Source: JAGNXB01 sp942490895 (GTDB lineage: Bacteria; Bacteroidota; Bacteroidia; Chitinophagales; Saprospiraceae). From it: a DNA stretch of 64,000 nucleotides. Position numbers and translations under genes: made by a program. Positions 1 to 10,042 of this stretch are shown piece by piece (within the stretch, counting starts at the first letter, position 1; each line of letters starts with the position of its first letter). The notes beneath the pieces were generated by a model. The model worked only from the letters and a program-made list of their open reading frames with translations. It made no database searches and was not told the DNA's origin. The stretch is from the NCBI GenBank assembly GCA_942490895.1, contig CALNZC010000029.1, positions 1-64,000 on the forward strand, given 5' to 3'.

Positions 1-235
1 TACAATAGTCTTATAATCAATGTCTTATATCGCAGAAAATCTGTGAAATAAAACCAGAAAATATCGATCAATAATGCTTTAATAAAGTTGGGTTCATTAC
101 GATAGCGCGGGCGGAAATACCAAGAAAGTCCGCCATACAATAGATGTGTAATCTGAAGACATCGCCTTCATTGACAATAAGGAGTTTACAATCAAGTAAC
201 TCCCATGTATTCTTGCCTCGTTGACACAATAATTG

Positions 236-289
236 CTAAACCATTGATTGACAAGCAATCAATAGTTTACAGCACAGGCAGCCATCCAT
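236..289 (-). CDS. possible 17-aa leader peptide, copy A
   Basis: A tiny open frame lies just downstream of the second hairpin of leader copy A. It would encode MDGCLCCKLLIACQSMV. Copy B has a 16-aa frame at the same relative position (10,752-10,702), and both contain I-A-x-Q a few codons before the stop. The distance from the conserved hairpin to the ATG is similar in the two copies (about 24-28 bases). I see no clear ribosome binding site. Translation is inferred only from the positional match, and chance is a real alternative for frames this short. Confidence 0.25.
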   Translation of the reverse strand: MDGCLCCKLLIACQSMV

Positions 290-312
290 AGATGACATGC
301 TACAGAGCCAAC

Positions 313-408
313 GCGACATAGTCGCTATCGTGGTTTTTGGGAAGATAAATTACTCTCCGGGGATGATCGGGTGAGTAATTATATCGGGGGGATGTGACAA
401 CAAATTTA
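313..408 (-). promoter_or_regulatory. structured leader element, copy A
   Basis: Read on the minus strand, a TAAATTTG box (408-401) fits the Bacteroidota minus-7 consensus TAnnTTTG. It is followed by a hairpin with an 8-bp stem (arms 373-380 and 348-355) and an inner CCG/CGG pair around a loop containing ATCATCCCC. Next come a constant box (TTCCCAAAAACC, 343-332) and a short hairpin GCGAC-loop-GTCGC (325-313). Copy B at 10,871-10,774 has the same order and spacing. The outer stem differs in sequence but remains paired, which supports an RNA structure. The downstream gene would lie to the left of position 1. Function is unknown: a cis-regulatory leader, riboswitch or small RNA are all possible. 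Confidence 0.5.
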
Positions 409-2672
409 AGGGCTTCTGAGATACGACGCACGCTGTTCAGCGAATTAATTTCATAAATAAATATTTATAACCTGTTTCTGGCTGACTATCAGGTAATTAC
501 AAGGCCCACATTCAAGTAAAAAAACTTTGATTCATTTAACTTTTTCAAGAGCTTTTTACTGCCTGGTGAAAAAGGTTACCGATTCTACACCCATATACGC
601 GAATTAACTGAGAATTAACCACACACATTTATTCATATATCATTGATTACCTGCAACTTATGCTTATAAATAGAGCCCTAATTCAATTTAATTATCGTCC
701 AATTCATACCTGTTTTCAAAGCACTTGATAATATAGAAAACAAACCCAATAATATCCTGAATTATTAATCTAATGATTCACAATGAATGAATTACATAAC
801 ACGTATATCTTCTATATATTAATTTATATTTCAATGACCCCGACCTGTATAGAAAGACAATCATCCGCTCAACAGCGCCAATCGAAGGCCCTATCGCCCT
901 ATCCGTCAACTAACCTTCATAAAGCGCCCGACAAACGTCCCTTCTCTTCACAACAAACCCAACACTGTTGCCAGAACCTCAAAAGACCTCTCTCCAGTCA
1001 TGATCATGACTGCATAGGTGTTCGACACTATATACCTCTTGTCAAGACACGACCCCATCCTGAAAGAAAGCCACAATCCGCTCTCCACAACATTGGACCC
1101 AGACTGATCGCAATTGTTCCTGATGGTTTGGAAAGGCAATACTCTGTGTTCCATCCCAATCACCGTTCCGGGACAAGTCAAAACTGAAGTGCACTGCATC
1201 TCTTAACCATATACAGGTCCAGATACACCTTTCATCTGATTGAGGCTCACCTATTCGGCAAGGAAACACTAGCAACCTGTACTACTTCGGCGGGAAGTCG
1301 ATTCCTGCATCCGAAATTCGATGAGCCGGGCACAACCAGTCATCTTTATAGAAGAGCAGGTATTCCACCCCTGCTGTCACTCCAATTATTACCTGATGAA
1401 ATACAACTACAACTGAAGAGTAGTACATCCAAAAACAAACCCGGGTGGATGCTGAAACTTACACCGTAAAAATGAATTTTTTAATCGAAATCTTCATAAT
1501 TGTGTGAAGGAATAACCTTGAACTCATGCATTGGAACGAATACGACCCAGGACATGAACTCCATTTATCATCCAACATCACTGATAACTCCAAATAGTGA
1601 TTTTTCTTTTGGCATAAAATACATAAACGAAGCTGCTTCCGGCAAGGCCAACGCGATAGAGGCCCCACCCAATAAATTCATTGATTGGAATTAATTAATC
1701 CCGATCTCACCTCGAGAAAAAGCCTACATGAGATAAAACAGCTCCCACATCATACACTTCCTTCTTGCATGAATAATGATGCATTTCAATTACCCAATTT
1801 GAGTATAACAACCATACAAATAATGACCGCTCCTACAAATCAATATTAAAGCCAAAAAAATGTAAATCCAGATTTATATCAGAAGATAACGCGTAACAGA
1901 ACATACTCATCAATAAAGAGCACCCCGATTGATATCCAAAATAAATAAAGCTTAAATAAAAGAAAAGCACTTTTTCCCTTAAGGTCCGCAGGCAAGCTAT
2001 GCAATTCAAATGAATGCAGCTTTTACAGCAGTATAGAATAAAAATATTGCCAAAGTGACATAATCCTCGAAGCGTGATATCTACTAGCTTGCCGATTTCT
2101 GAAAAGAATCAGAAACTCAGATTCACAATGGGCTGCATGGGATGGTTACTTCATCTGATTAGGCATGCAGCATGATTCGCCCCGACCATGTCTTGAATCA
2201 ATGACATCTATTTCTGAATACCAATCTGAGCAGTGCTTACAGATACCCGATCGCATTAAATGTAAACCAAGCACACTTAAGCATTGTCCGGACCTTCTGA
2301 ACAAAAAACTATTTTCAATCAACACAATATAAATCCGCTCTATTTAATTCAAAAATGCACAAATATAGATTTGCGTACTGGCGAAACAAACCAATTGCCC
2401 TCCTCTACTCCAATAGATCCATTTACCACACTGAACTGCTTTTTCAGATCATTCCAATTGGACAGTTTACGCCAAATAAAATTGAGCCGCCATTTCATAA
2501 GTAGGGAGTTAATTGAATATGATGCATGGCTTTCAATTAATTCGCAAAAAATCATCGTGGACCCGCAATAAAAATCAGACCCTTTGTGCTCGCTACCTAA
2601 ATAATTAGTCTCATTTAATTCCTGCATTCATGAAGAGCGGCTCTTCATGCAGCAAAGGGATTAAAACAAAAA

Positions 2673-2702
2673 GCCCCCGGGCCTCTTGCGAGACCCGGGG
2701 GC
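2673..2702 (-). terminator. intrinsic terminator of the CUB/HYR giant
   Basis: A GC-rich inverted repeat of 13 bp (one G-U wobble in the minus-strand RNA) with a 4-base loop is followed on the minus strand by TTTTTGTTTT. It lies about 30 bases past the stop codon of the minus-strand giant gene, the usual place for its terminator. Confidence 0.9.
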
Positions 2703-2732
2703 AATATTACTGGAGAATGATTCCCGAAGGAA

Positions 2733-5700
2733 TTATTCCACCGTGATCATACGCTTAGTAGCGCTATCGGTTGGAGTATCCAACTGATAGTACAGCATAC
2801 CGTTGCCTTCGATTTCAGCGCGAGTCAGTGTGATCGCGTTGTAACCTTTAGCATAGTCGCCGCTAACTACTTTCATCACCTTACCAGTGACATCGTATAC
2901 CGTCAGCGTAGCTGTGCTCGCTGTTGGCAGACTGAATCCGATAACTGTAACATCACGGAATGGGTTTGGCTCGTTCTGATACAGCTCGAATCCTCCTCCG
3001 ATCACAACTCCACCGTCAAAGCGGAACTGTACATCCAGAAGTTCTTCGTTTGCATCATAAGCTTCTGCCATCGTTACGCGTGAGTTCACCTTCAGGGCTT
3101 GGCTCAGTTGGCCATTAGCCACTGCGCGGAACGTTACCGTGTACAGAACTTCACCGTCAGCAAGAGTGGTCGGTGTTGAACCGTTCCAGCTTGTTGTCAG
3201 TGTACCTTCTGCTGCCTTCGCAACACCGAAGTTCGATGTGCTCAGGTCGGCCCAGTTTGCTGTTACGTCTACGAATTCTACCAGGTTAGCGTCAAACTCC
3301 ATCGTGTACTGGTAACCCTGTACACCTACGAAATCTTCTGCTGTTACCTCTACGCTGTACTCCTGTCCTGCAACCAACTGCTGCTCGGCTACGCCGAACG
3401 TCAGTGTTCCTACGCTGTTACGCGTTTCGGTGCCCAACAGGCTGTTTGGTGTGTGGTCTCCGCTTACATCACCCACCTTAACGGCGATGAAGTTGGCGCT
3501 ATTCAAACCACTATTCTGTACGTCAAACATCTTCGTTTCCATGAAGTTACATGGCTTGTTCGGGTTCGGGAAGGTGTAACCACCGTCCACGAAACGCCAG
3601 CTCGTGTTGCTGTTGAACGTAGCACCTACTGGAGCCAGGATCAGCTTACGCAACTCGATGATGTCTGAGATAGAGATATTGCAATTGTTGTTTACGTCAG
3701 CCGCGATCAGCTTATAAGGGCTGGTCAGTGACTTGATACCCAACAGGTGCTTCTGCATCAACAACAGGTCATATGTAGATACACCGTTCAATGGATTGAT
3801 ATCCTTCTGTGGTGCGATCGTGTACTGACCAGCTGATGTTACGTTGAAGCTTACGATACCGCTGTTTCCAGAGATATTGCTCTGTGTGCCATTGGCGCTC
3901 GTCATTTCAACGTTTACCAATTCGATTGGCTCAGCAGATTCGTTAGAGATATAACTGCTCAACTCGGCATTCATCGTGCCTCCACAAGCACCCATCCAAT
4001 CCTGGACAGTGATCGTTGTGACACAGTAATCCCAGTTACCAGCCTCATCACCTACCCATACAGCCACTTCGACTACTGGGCTCATGGTGTTCGGTGGCAA
4101 GTCGTCGCATGTTACAACTACTGATCCAGCAGCATCAGCATCTGGTGCATCCTGGCCAGCTCCTACATCGCTGAGGCGCTCTACCAAAATTTGCAGATCA
4201 CCGTACTCGGTACAGTTGTCATAGCTATCTCCAACTTCCAGGCTCGTCGCCCATACCTCTGCCATTCCTGTTGAAGGCATCAGTTCGATGCTCACAGCGT
4301 GACAGATCGGTGTTGGCTTCTTACAGTCACTGATCGTGAACAGCTTCGTGCATGTGTTGAAGTTTCCACACTGGTCAGATACCTTGAAGGTGATCTTGTG
4401 TGTTCCGTTCGGGTATGCTCCGCTAGCGTCAAATCCAACGCCAACTACGTCTACTGTTCCATCATTGAAGGCATCCAGGAAGTACTGGTATACCAGTTCG
4501 GAGCTGTCTGTACAGTTGTCCGTAGCTGGGCACATCAGTTCAATCTCTGTAGGCTCACAATCCGCTTCAAAGCTGCAGAAGGTCATGTCGCTGCAATCCA
4601 CCCACTCAGGAGCTTCATTGTCTACAACTTTGATCTCCTGTGTGAAGGTGTAGTAACCATCACCATCATCTTCCCATGCGCGGCAACCCTGTGGGCTTGG
4701 GCATAGGCCATGCCACTCTGTGAACGGATACCACTCCGCGATAACGTCACATGCCTGTGGCAAGCCAAGGCTACTGTTCGCATAACGGAAGATGTGATTA
4801 CCATTCGTTGGTGTGACCTGGTTTACAGGCTGCTGCTTCGTCGTGTTATAGAACACCTGGAAGCTTGTGCCACTCAGATAGTAGAACGCATATACGTCGC
4901 CTTCGATCAGTCCTCCGATCTCATTGCCACCTACAGTCGTGATATACTTCATCGTGATCACATCATATGCCTGCAACTTCTTCGCAGTAACCAATGAATT
5001 GATCGCTGTGGTGAAGTTCCAAGTCGTCATTGCTGGATACTGCTGATTGAATGACTGGATCTGATAGTCGACGTTGCCATCGGCTGAGTACTTACACCAG
5101 TCTTTCACGATCCACTGACGCAGGATCTTGTAACAAGCATCCGTGGTCACCAGTACATGGTCTACATGCTCGATGCCAACCAGCTCACAATCTCCGTTGT
5201 GGATTACGCCTCCTGTAGCATCCAGATCATCCAGATTCTCACAGTTTACCGTAACGTCACATGGGAATTGTACCACCAGTGGGGTATCGTCATTGAAGTA
5301 TACGCGCTGGATACAGCTCGTGTTGTTGCCAAACTGGTCTTCAACCCTCCAACGACGGTTGATGAACGTGTTGTCTCCGCACTTCTCTGGGTCGCCCAGA
5401 TCCTGCCAAGTCACATCCAGTCCACATGCTTCGGTGTTATCCGTTACGTGTGGCTTCAAACCTGTAGGCAGAACATACTCAATGTGCATGCACACTTCGT
5501 TGATCTTACCGCCAGCCAGTGCTGCATTGTCCGTCACCTGAAGAATCCAGGTATCCGTCCAGCAGAACATGTGGTTTGATGCATTTGGTACGGTCGTGAT
5601 GTCTGATCCCAGTACATCCATGAACTCAAGCGTATTGCCATTGATTACCTTGAACAGGTAAGGCCAGCCGATCGTCAGATCTCCCAGTGCAGCTCCCGTA

Positions 5701-8309
5701 GCGGAAGCATACTTCAGGATCACTTTGTCACCTGCTGCCAATCCGGCATTCGCAATGAAGTTTGGAATGGAACTGGTGTTGCTCAGGCGGTTCGTTGGAG
5801 CATTGATATCCATCATGCCCGCTGTGAAACACAGGTTCTTGTCAGTGATGCTATTCAGCAGGTCACCGTCAAATGCCTTGAGGAAGTCTCCCTTTGGCTT
5901 CATCTGTCCTTCGTTGTATGAACCAACACTTGGCTTGGTAGATGTGCATGTGTATGCAGCAGGTACGACCTGGTTGAACTTCTGCAGTTGGATGATGTCA
6001 TAAGCGTCATCATTCAATGTTGCATTGATGTTCGATGGGTACCAGTTTGGTGTTGAACCTTCGCAGCTGTTGAATGGAATTACGGTCGCTTTCGTGCCGT
6101 AAGGGTTCCACAGCGTGATCTGAAGCTGGTTCACCAACTCATGGTCGATGTTCAAGCTCAGGTCAAGGTCCGTGATCTGAGCATCAGCAGGAATTCCTGT
6201 GATGTCGATCGGTACATAGTAGGTTGCAGCATATGCATTGCTGATTGACGTGCCTGGAGTCTTGCACACGTGGAACGTGTCCTTCTCCGTTGGCTCGTAT
6301 GGCATGCCCCACTGAACAGTGATGTCCTCTGGGCACCAGATAACCGGGCGGATCTTATCCACGACGTCTACCTCTACCATACAGTTGTTCGCATTGCCAA
6401 AGGCATCACGCACACGCAGGTCTACAAACAATTGAACCGGGCTTTGTGCATCGCAGCAGTAGAAACGTACTGTTGGCGCGTATACAAAGTCTCCAGACTG
6501 ATTACATGGGTGCTGCACAAAGCTTCCGCTTGAGTTCATCGTTCCACGACGGGCGTCGAACGTGATCATCGTGCACTCATCGTATGAACCATCGTCAAAT
6601 GCGTTGGCAAATACTGTGGTCACACTGTCTGTCAAAGCAACAACGTGGAAACTTTCGCAGATCACAACTGGACCCTGGCTATCTACTACTTCTACTTCAA
6701 CAGAGCATTCGCCCTTGTTGCCGCAGTCGTCGATAGCCGTGTAGGTGAAGACATAGTCATTTGCTCCATCAACCGGCAGGTCGAAGTTGAAATAACCTTC
6801 ACTGTCCATCGTGTTTACGATGATGACGTTTCCGTCCTTGTCTGTTGTCCACACATACAAGTTGGTGTTGTTGCTCGTAGAGCAATCGTCCTCAACCTGG
6901 ATCCATGGCAAACGTACACGTACGGTGCAATCCTGATAACCCACTTTCTTCGTGACACCGAACTTGATGTCATGCTCAACTGGGCAGTACAGGCTTGGTG
7001 GAGTCTTATCCAACACCTTGAACACCTGATTGTGTGTAGCCACTTCGCCAGTACACATATCGTTGATCGTCCAGGTACGTACGATGGTGTAAGATCCCTG
7101 ACATACGTTCAGGACCTTATCCCAATAGTCAAACTGAAGGCTTCCGCAACCTCCGCCGCCTGGCTCGCCAGTCACGTCTGGTGTAGGATATGCATCCTTA
7201 CAATCCAAGCTTGCATTGTTGTCTGGAAGATCGTCATAGTTCAGTGGAATATCCAATGATCCAACCGTTGGACGGTTGATCCGGATCTCCTGTGTGCAGA
7301 TTGCGGTGTTACCCCAATCGTCAGTAGCTACCCAGGTACGCTCGATCAACTGACTGTAGTCAGCATCTTCTGCACAGGTGTAGTTCGTGATATCGTCACC
7401 ATAGCTCAGGTGACCATTTGCAACTGTCAATGGTGAGTGTGGATCACAGTTGTCCGTCACTGGGATCGGATCAGCTTGTGATGCATAGTTCACTGAAATG
7501 TTCGGCATAGAAGAAGCTCCAGCCTGGAACAGGTTGCTCAACAGACCAAAGGATACCGGTCCACCAGCGACGGTGAAAGGACCATTGGTCACAGGAGCTG
7601 TACCATTGAAATAGTTGAAGATCGGGCAAGCCGTAGCACCCCATACGTGGAAACCGCGAGTTTCACCCGCTGGGATCGTTACGTTGCTAGACAGTGGCAA
7701 TTGAGCCAATGGTCCAGTACCTGTAGCAAAATATGGTGGGATCACATCGATCGTATGAGGACCGAGGTTCTGCCATGCAGCTGGAGTCGTCTCATTACCG
7801 ACATAGGTAGGAGCCGTCCATACTTCCATCGTCTGAGGCGCATTCACCTGACCAAACTGCGGGTTACCGAAACGGATACCGAAGCCAGTCACCTGAAGGT
7901 CAGATGCTGAGTTGTTGGTGATATTGAAGTATACTCCACCTGGCTGGGTATTCCCAGACAGTGAGTATGCTGTACCTCCACCGTGAGCCAGGAAGCTGAT
8001 CGGGAAGAACAATGGATCTTCAGCTTGGAATATCGCTGGTGCTGGTGCAAGTGGAATGTCGTCTCCACAGTTTACTGCGAAATCAGTACACTCCATGACA
8101 GGCTTCAGCTTGTCCTCAACCGTCAGTAGACCCCAGCAGCTGTTGCCAGTTTCAGGATCTGTCACCTTCACTTTCCATGTTCCACCGATCTGCTGACGGC
8201 CCACATTCGGGCTGGAAGCCAATGGTGTGTTGTTGGCATTTATAGATCGTGACAACATAATCGTCATAACAGCCATAAGGGCCACCTTCCAATACATCGT
8301 CAGCACCAA
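2733..8309 (-). CDS. giant T9SS-exported HYR/P-domain/dockerin/cohesin-like protein, 3' part of a frameshifted gene
   Basis: This is the distal part of a surface or secreted protein whose 5' part is the frame at 9,996-8,152. The ATG at 8,309 is probably not a real start. Its first ~23 codons overlap the upstream frame out of phase and only mimic a signal peptide. Homology to the paralogue at 11,911-21,204 crosses the two frames at about 8,239-8,241 (TTT on the plus strand), where removing one base restores a continuous protein of about 2,420 aa. Visible modules in numbering of this frame are: HYR/Ig-like repeats with CP-D-xxV and DxCG signatures; a proprotein-convertase-P-like domain (about 683-956) interrupted by an insertion; a dockerin-like calcium repeat (about 1506-1553, DVNNNCNISISDIIELRK); a cohesin-like beta sandwich (about 1636-1766); and a type A T9SS sorting domain (about 1773-1858, with NEPNPF). 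T9SS export and surface display are family knowledge; an adhesive role is inference. Confidence 0.85.
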   Translation of the reverse strand: MVLTMYWKVALMAVMTIMLSRSINANNTPLASSPNVGRQQIGGTWKVKVTDPETGNSCWGLLTVEDKLKPVMECTDFAVNCGDDIPLAPAPAIFQAEDPLFFPISFLAHGGGTAYSLSGNTQPGGVYFNITNNSASDLQVTGFGIRFGNPQFGQVNAPQTMEVWTAPTYVGNETTPAAWQNLGPHTIDVIPPYFATGTGPLAQLPLSSNVTIPAGETRGFHVWGATACPIFNYFNGTAPVTNGPFTVAGGPVSFGLLSNLFQAGASSMPNISVNYASQADPIPVTDNCDPHSPLTVANGHLSYGDDITNYTCAEDADYSQLIERTWVATDDWGNTAICTQEIRINRPTVGSLDIPLNYDDLPDNNASLDCKDAYPTPDVTGEPGGGGCGSLQFDYWDKVLNVCQGSYTIVRTWTINDMCTGEVATHNQVFKVLDKTPPSLYCPVEHDIKFGVTKKVGYQDCTVRVRLPWIQVEDDCSTSNNTNLYVWTTDKDGNVIIVNTMDSEGYFNFDLPVDGANDYVFTYTAIDDCGNKGECSVEVEVVDSQGPVVICESFHVVALTDSVTTVFANAFDDGSYDECTMITFDARRGTMNSSGSFVQHPCNQSGDFVYAPTVRFYCCDAQSPVQLFVDLRVRDAFGNANNCMVEVDVVDKIRPVIWCPEDITVQWGMPYEPTEKDTFHVCKTPGTSISNAYAATYYVPIDITGIPADAQITDLDLSLNIDHELVNQLQITLWNPYGTKATVIPFNSCEGSTPNWYPSNINATLNDDAYDIIQLQKFNQVVPAAYTCTSTKPSVGSYNEGQMKPKGDFLKAFDGDLLNSITDKNLCFTAGMMDINAPTNRLSNTSSIPNFIANAGLAAGDKVILKYASATGAALGDLTIGWPYLFKVINGNTLEFMDVLGSDITTVPNASNHMFCWTDTWILQVTDNAALAGGKINEVCMHIEYVLPTGLKPHVTDNTEACGLDVTWQDLGDPEKCGDNTFINRRWRVEDQFGNNTSCIQRVYFNDDTPLVVQFPCDVTVNCENLDDLDATGGVIHNGDCELVGIEHVDHVLVTTDACYKILRQWIVKDWCKYSADGNVDYQIQSFNQQYPAMTTWNFTTAINSLVTAKKLQAYDVITMKYITTVGGNEIGGLIEGDVYAFYYLSGTSFQVFYNTTKQQPVNQVTPTNGNHIFRYANSSLGLPQACDVIAEWYPFTEWHGLCPSPQGCRAWEDDGDGYYTFTQEIKVVDNEAPEWVDCSDMTFCSFEADCEPTEIELMCPATDNCTDSSELVYQYFLDAFNDGTVDVVGVGFDASGAYPNGTHKITFKVSDQCGNFNTCTKLFTISDCKKPTPICHAVSIELMPSTGMAEVWATSLEVGDSYDNCTEYGDLQILVERLSDVGAGQDAPDADAAGSVVVTCDDLPPNTMSPVVEVAVWVGDEAGNWDYCVTTITVQDWMGACGGTMNAELSSYISNESAEPIELVNVEMTSANGTQSNISGNSGIVSFNVTSAGQYTIAPQKDINPLNGVSTYDLLLMQKHLLGIKSLTSPYKLIAADVNNNCNISISDIIELRKLILAPVGATFNSNTSWRFVDGGYTFPNPNKPCNFMETKMFDVQNSGLNSANFIAVKVGDVSGDHTPNSLLGTETRNSVGTLTFGVAEQQLVAGQEYSVEVTAEDFVGVQGYQYTMEFDANLVEFVDVTANWADLSTSNFGVAKAAEGTLTTSWNGSTPTTLADGEVLYTVTFRAVANGQLSQALKVNSRVTMAEAYDANEELLDVQFRFDGGVVIGGGFELYQNEPNPFRDVTVIGFSLPTASTATLTVYDVTGKVMKVVSGDYAKGYNAITLTRAEIEGNGMLYYQLDTPTDSATKRMITVE

Positions 8310-9996
8310 CTTCAGTGACGCAATCCTCGTCCAAAGAGATCTGTACGTTATCGTTACAGGTCAACTTCGTCGTTGGATTTGCGTACTCGAGTACTTCGAT
8401 GTTGAATTCACATGTACCTACGTTACCAGCAACGTCTACAACTTCGTAAGAAACAGTCCAGGGACTGTCATCCTTACAAAGCTCATCGCCACTCATAGGT
8501 CCACCTGTCTGTACAACTACAGCATCGCCACCCAACTGGTAGTCAACTTGCAGCCATGGACGTGGATTCTCGTTAAATGCAGGTCCGCCGAACAGTCCGT
8601 TCACCCACGTAGATGGGTTCTGAACGATTGACAACATGCCGTCAGAGGTAGGAGCCGTATTGTTTACATTAGCAACTACACGTACAGATGTACCTGAACC
8701 GTTGTTCACAACGACATACAAACCAGATACACTGTTACCAGGAATGGTGTAATTCGTTGTAAATGGAATATCAAACAACAGCTGCGTTGGGAAACCAGCA
8801 GTTACGTTGATCTTCGTATTTGCAACTTCTGTCCATCCTACGTTGCTACCTACGTTACCGTTCTGTGTACCGGCACGCATGTAAACCCGAAGGTTCTTCA
8901 GACCTGCAGGAGCACCAGCAAGACCAGCCTGAATCTGAACCGCACTGATATTCATGGGGTCAGAGGTCAGGTTTTGCAGGTCAACTGCATAACCAGTCCA
9001 GTAGTTGGTGTATGTACATGTCTGCAACAACTGCATGGCAGGGCCGATGAACGGACAGTTGTCCGTAGCCGTCACCTCACCCCAGCTCACATATGCACAG
9101 CACAGTCCTGGATCCAGGTTGACAATGATATCTGATGGGCAATCCAGTACTGGAGGCTCTGTGTCGTTCACTTCCAGATTCTGGATAGCTTCTCCGACAA
9201 CAGATCCTGTTCCGGTGTATACCTGCCAGGTGATCGTGTGTGTACCGGATGGTACATTGTTGATCGTGATCGAAGCAGGCAATGGCTTCGGAATATTTAC
9301 AGGAGGATTAGCATCCAGGAAATAGCGAAGGTTGTTTGCCGCATCATTGATACAACCTGCTGGGCTGTAGGATGCAGGCAACGTCACATTCACATCTGCA
9401 ACACAAACACCAGGATTCAACCCTACTGAGAGAGCTGGTCCAGCGATCGGGTTGCAAGGCGTGAATTCTGAGACCACAGCAGCCCAACCCTGATACTGGA
9501 CGGATCCATCAGAGCGGAAAGCAAAGGTCAGACGACCAGATGCGTTTGCCGGAGTGGCACGTACCGTACCAGGAGCAACGTTACTGGGTGCAGCAGCCGG
9601 GCTGTTAGCACTAGACCAGAATCCACCTGCTCCCCATGGGCTACCACCGATGGGAACACCATTGGCTGAAGCAATCTTTGGAGAGGCCGTAGTTGGGCCA
9701 TCGTAGCAATACAAGGCATCAAAGCTGGTCTCTGTCTGGAAGATAGAGAATACAGCCTGGATCTTACCACCAGCATTAGGAGCAAAGCTCACTACGCCAC
9801 TGGAGCTGTTCGGAGAATAGTTTCCGAACTGACCACCATTGTCATAATAGTTAATGGTGGTGACCGGACCGGTGAAGAAGGTTCCGCTGTTACCGGCAAA
9901 AGGATGGTTAACAGTCACTTGGGCTGTTACCATTCCTGCAGTACAAAGCAAAACCATCACCAGTGCTAGGAGATGATTAAGTTTCTTGTTCATCAT
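8152..9996 (-). CDS. CUB/HYR surface protein, 5' part of the frameshifted T9SS giant
   Basis: This frame carries the true N terminus of the giant protein that continues in the frame at 8,309-2,733. Residues 1-26 are a clean Sec signal peptide (MMNKKLNHLLALVMVLLC, cleavage after TAQ). Residues ~28-183 resemble a CUB domain (Y-C-Y-D-G-P and F-x-S-D-G-S elements). A HYR domain follows at ~285-345, then another beta-sandwich module and a conserved Y-G-C-Y-D-x-Y block near 570. After that block the frame leaves the homology and stops about 25 codons later. The paralogue continues through this block into a W-x-V-K-V-T-D-P element, which here is in the other frame. It starts 46 bases after the stop of the small protein at 10,043-10,471, so the two are probably co-transcribed. 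A sequencing indel in a short homopolymer is as likely as a real mutation. Confidence 0.85.
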   Translation of the reverse strand: MMNKKLNHLLALVMVLLCTAGMVTAQVTVNHPFAGNSGTFFTGPVTTINYYDNGGQFGNYSPNSSSGVVSFAPNAGGKIQAVFSIFQTETSFDALYCYDGPTTASPKIASANGVPIGGSPWGAGGFWSSANSPAAAPSNVAPGTVRATPANASGRLTFAFRSDGSVQYQGWAAVVSEFTPCNPIAGPALSVGLNPGVCVADVNVTLPASYSPAGCINDAANNLRYFLDANPPVNIPKPLPASITINNVPSGTHTITWQVYTGTGSVVGEAIQNLEVNDTEPPVLDCPSDIIVNLDPGLCCAYVSWGEVTATDNCPFIGPAMQLLQTCTYTNYWTGYAVDLQNLTSDPMNISAVQIQAGLAGAPAGLKNLRVYMRAGTQNGNVGSNVGWTEVANTKINVTAGFPTQLLFDIPFTTNYTIPGNSVSGLYVVVNNGSGTSVRVVANVNNTAPTSDGMLSIVQNPSTWVNGLFGGPAFNENPRPWLQVDYQLGGDAVVVQTGGPMSGDELCKDDSPWTVSYEVVDVAGNVGTCEFNIEVLEYANPTTKLTCNDNVQISLDEDCVTEVGADDVLEGGPYGCYDDYVVTIYKCQQHTIGFQPECGPSADRWNMESEGDRS

Positions 9997-10042
9997 GGGA
10001 TCAATTTGAAGTTTTGGATTTCATGTTTTTCGTGAAAAAGGA

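Larger units (their letters stand above)
1..2672. other. gene-free AT-rich stretch
   Basis: No convincing gene is visible on either strand. Short open frames near 783-1275 and 2284-2627 overlap one another on both strands and have no recognisable domain, signal peptide or coding pattern. A patch at about 850-1340 is richer in G+C than its surroundings, but I could not match it to anything. The one structured element I can support lies at about 236-430 on the minus strand (listed separately). It would serve a gene beyond the left edge of the window. Confidence 0.6.

Noticed and set aside
783..1275. Overlapping ORFs on both strands in the gene-free stretch
   Set aside because: No domain, signal peptide or codon pattern; both strands are open equally, so chance openness is the simplest reading.
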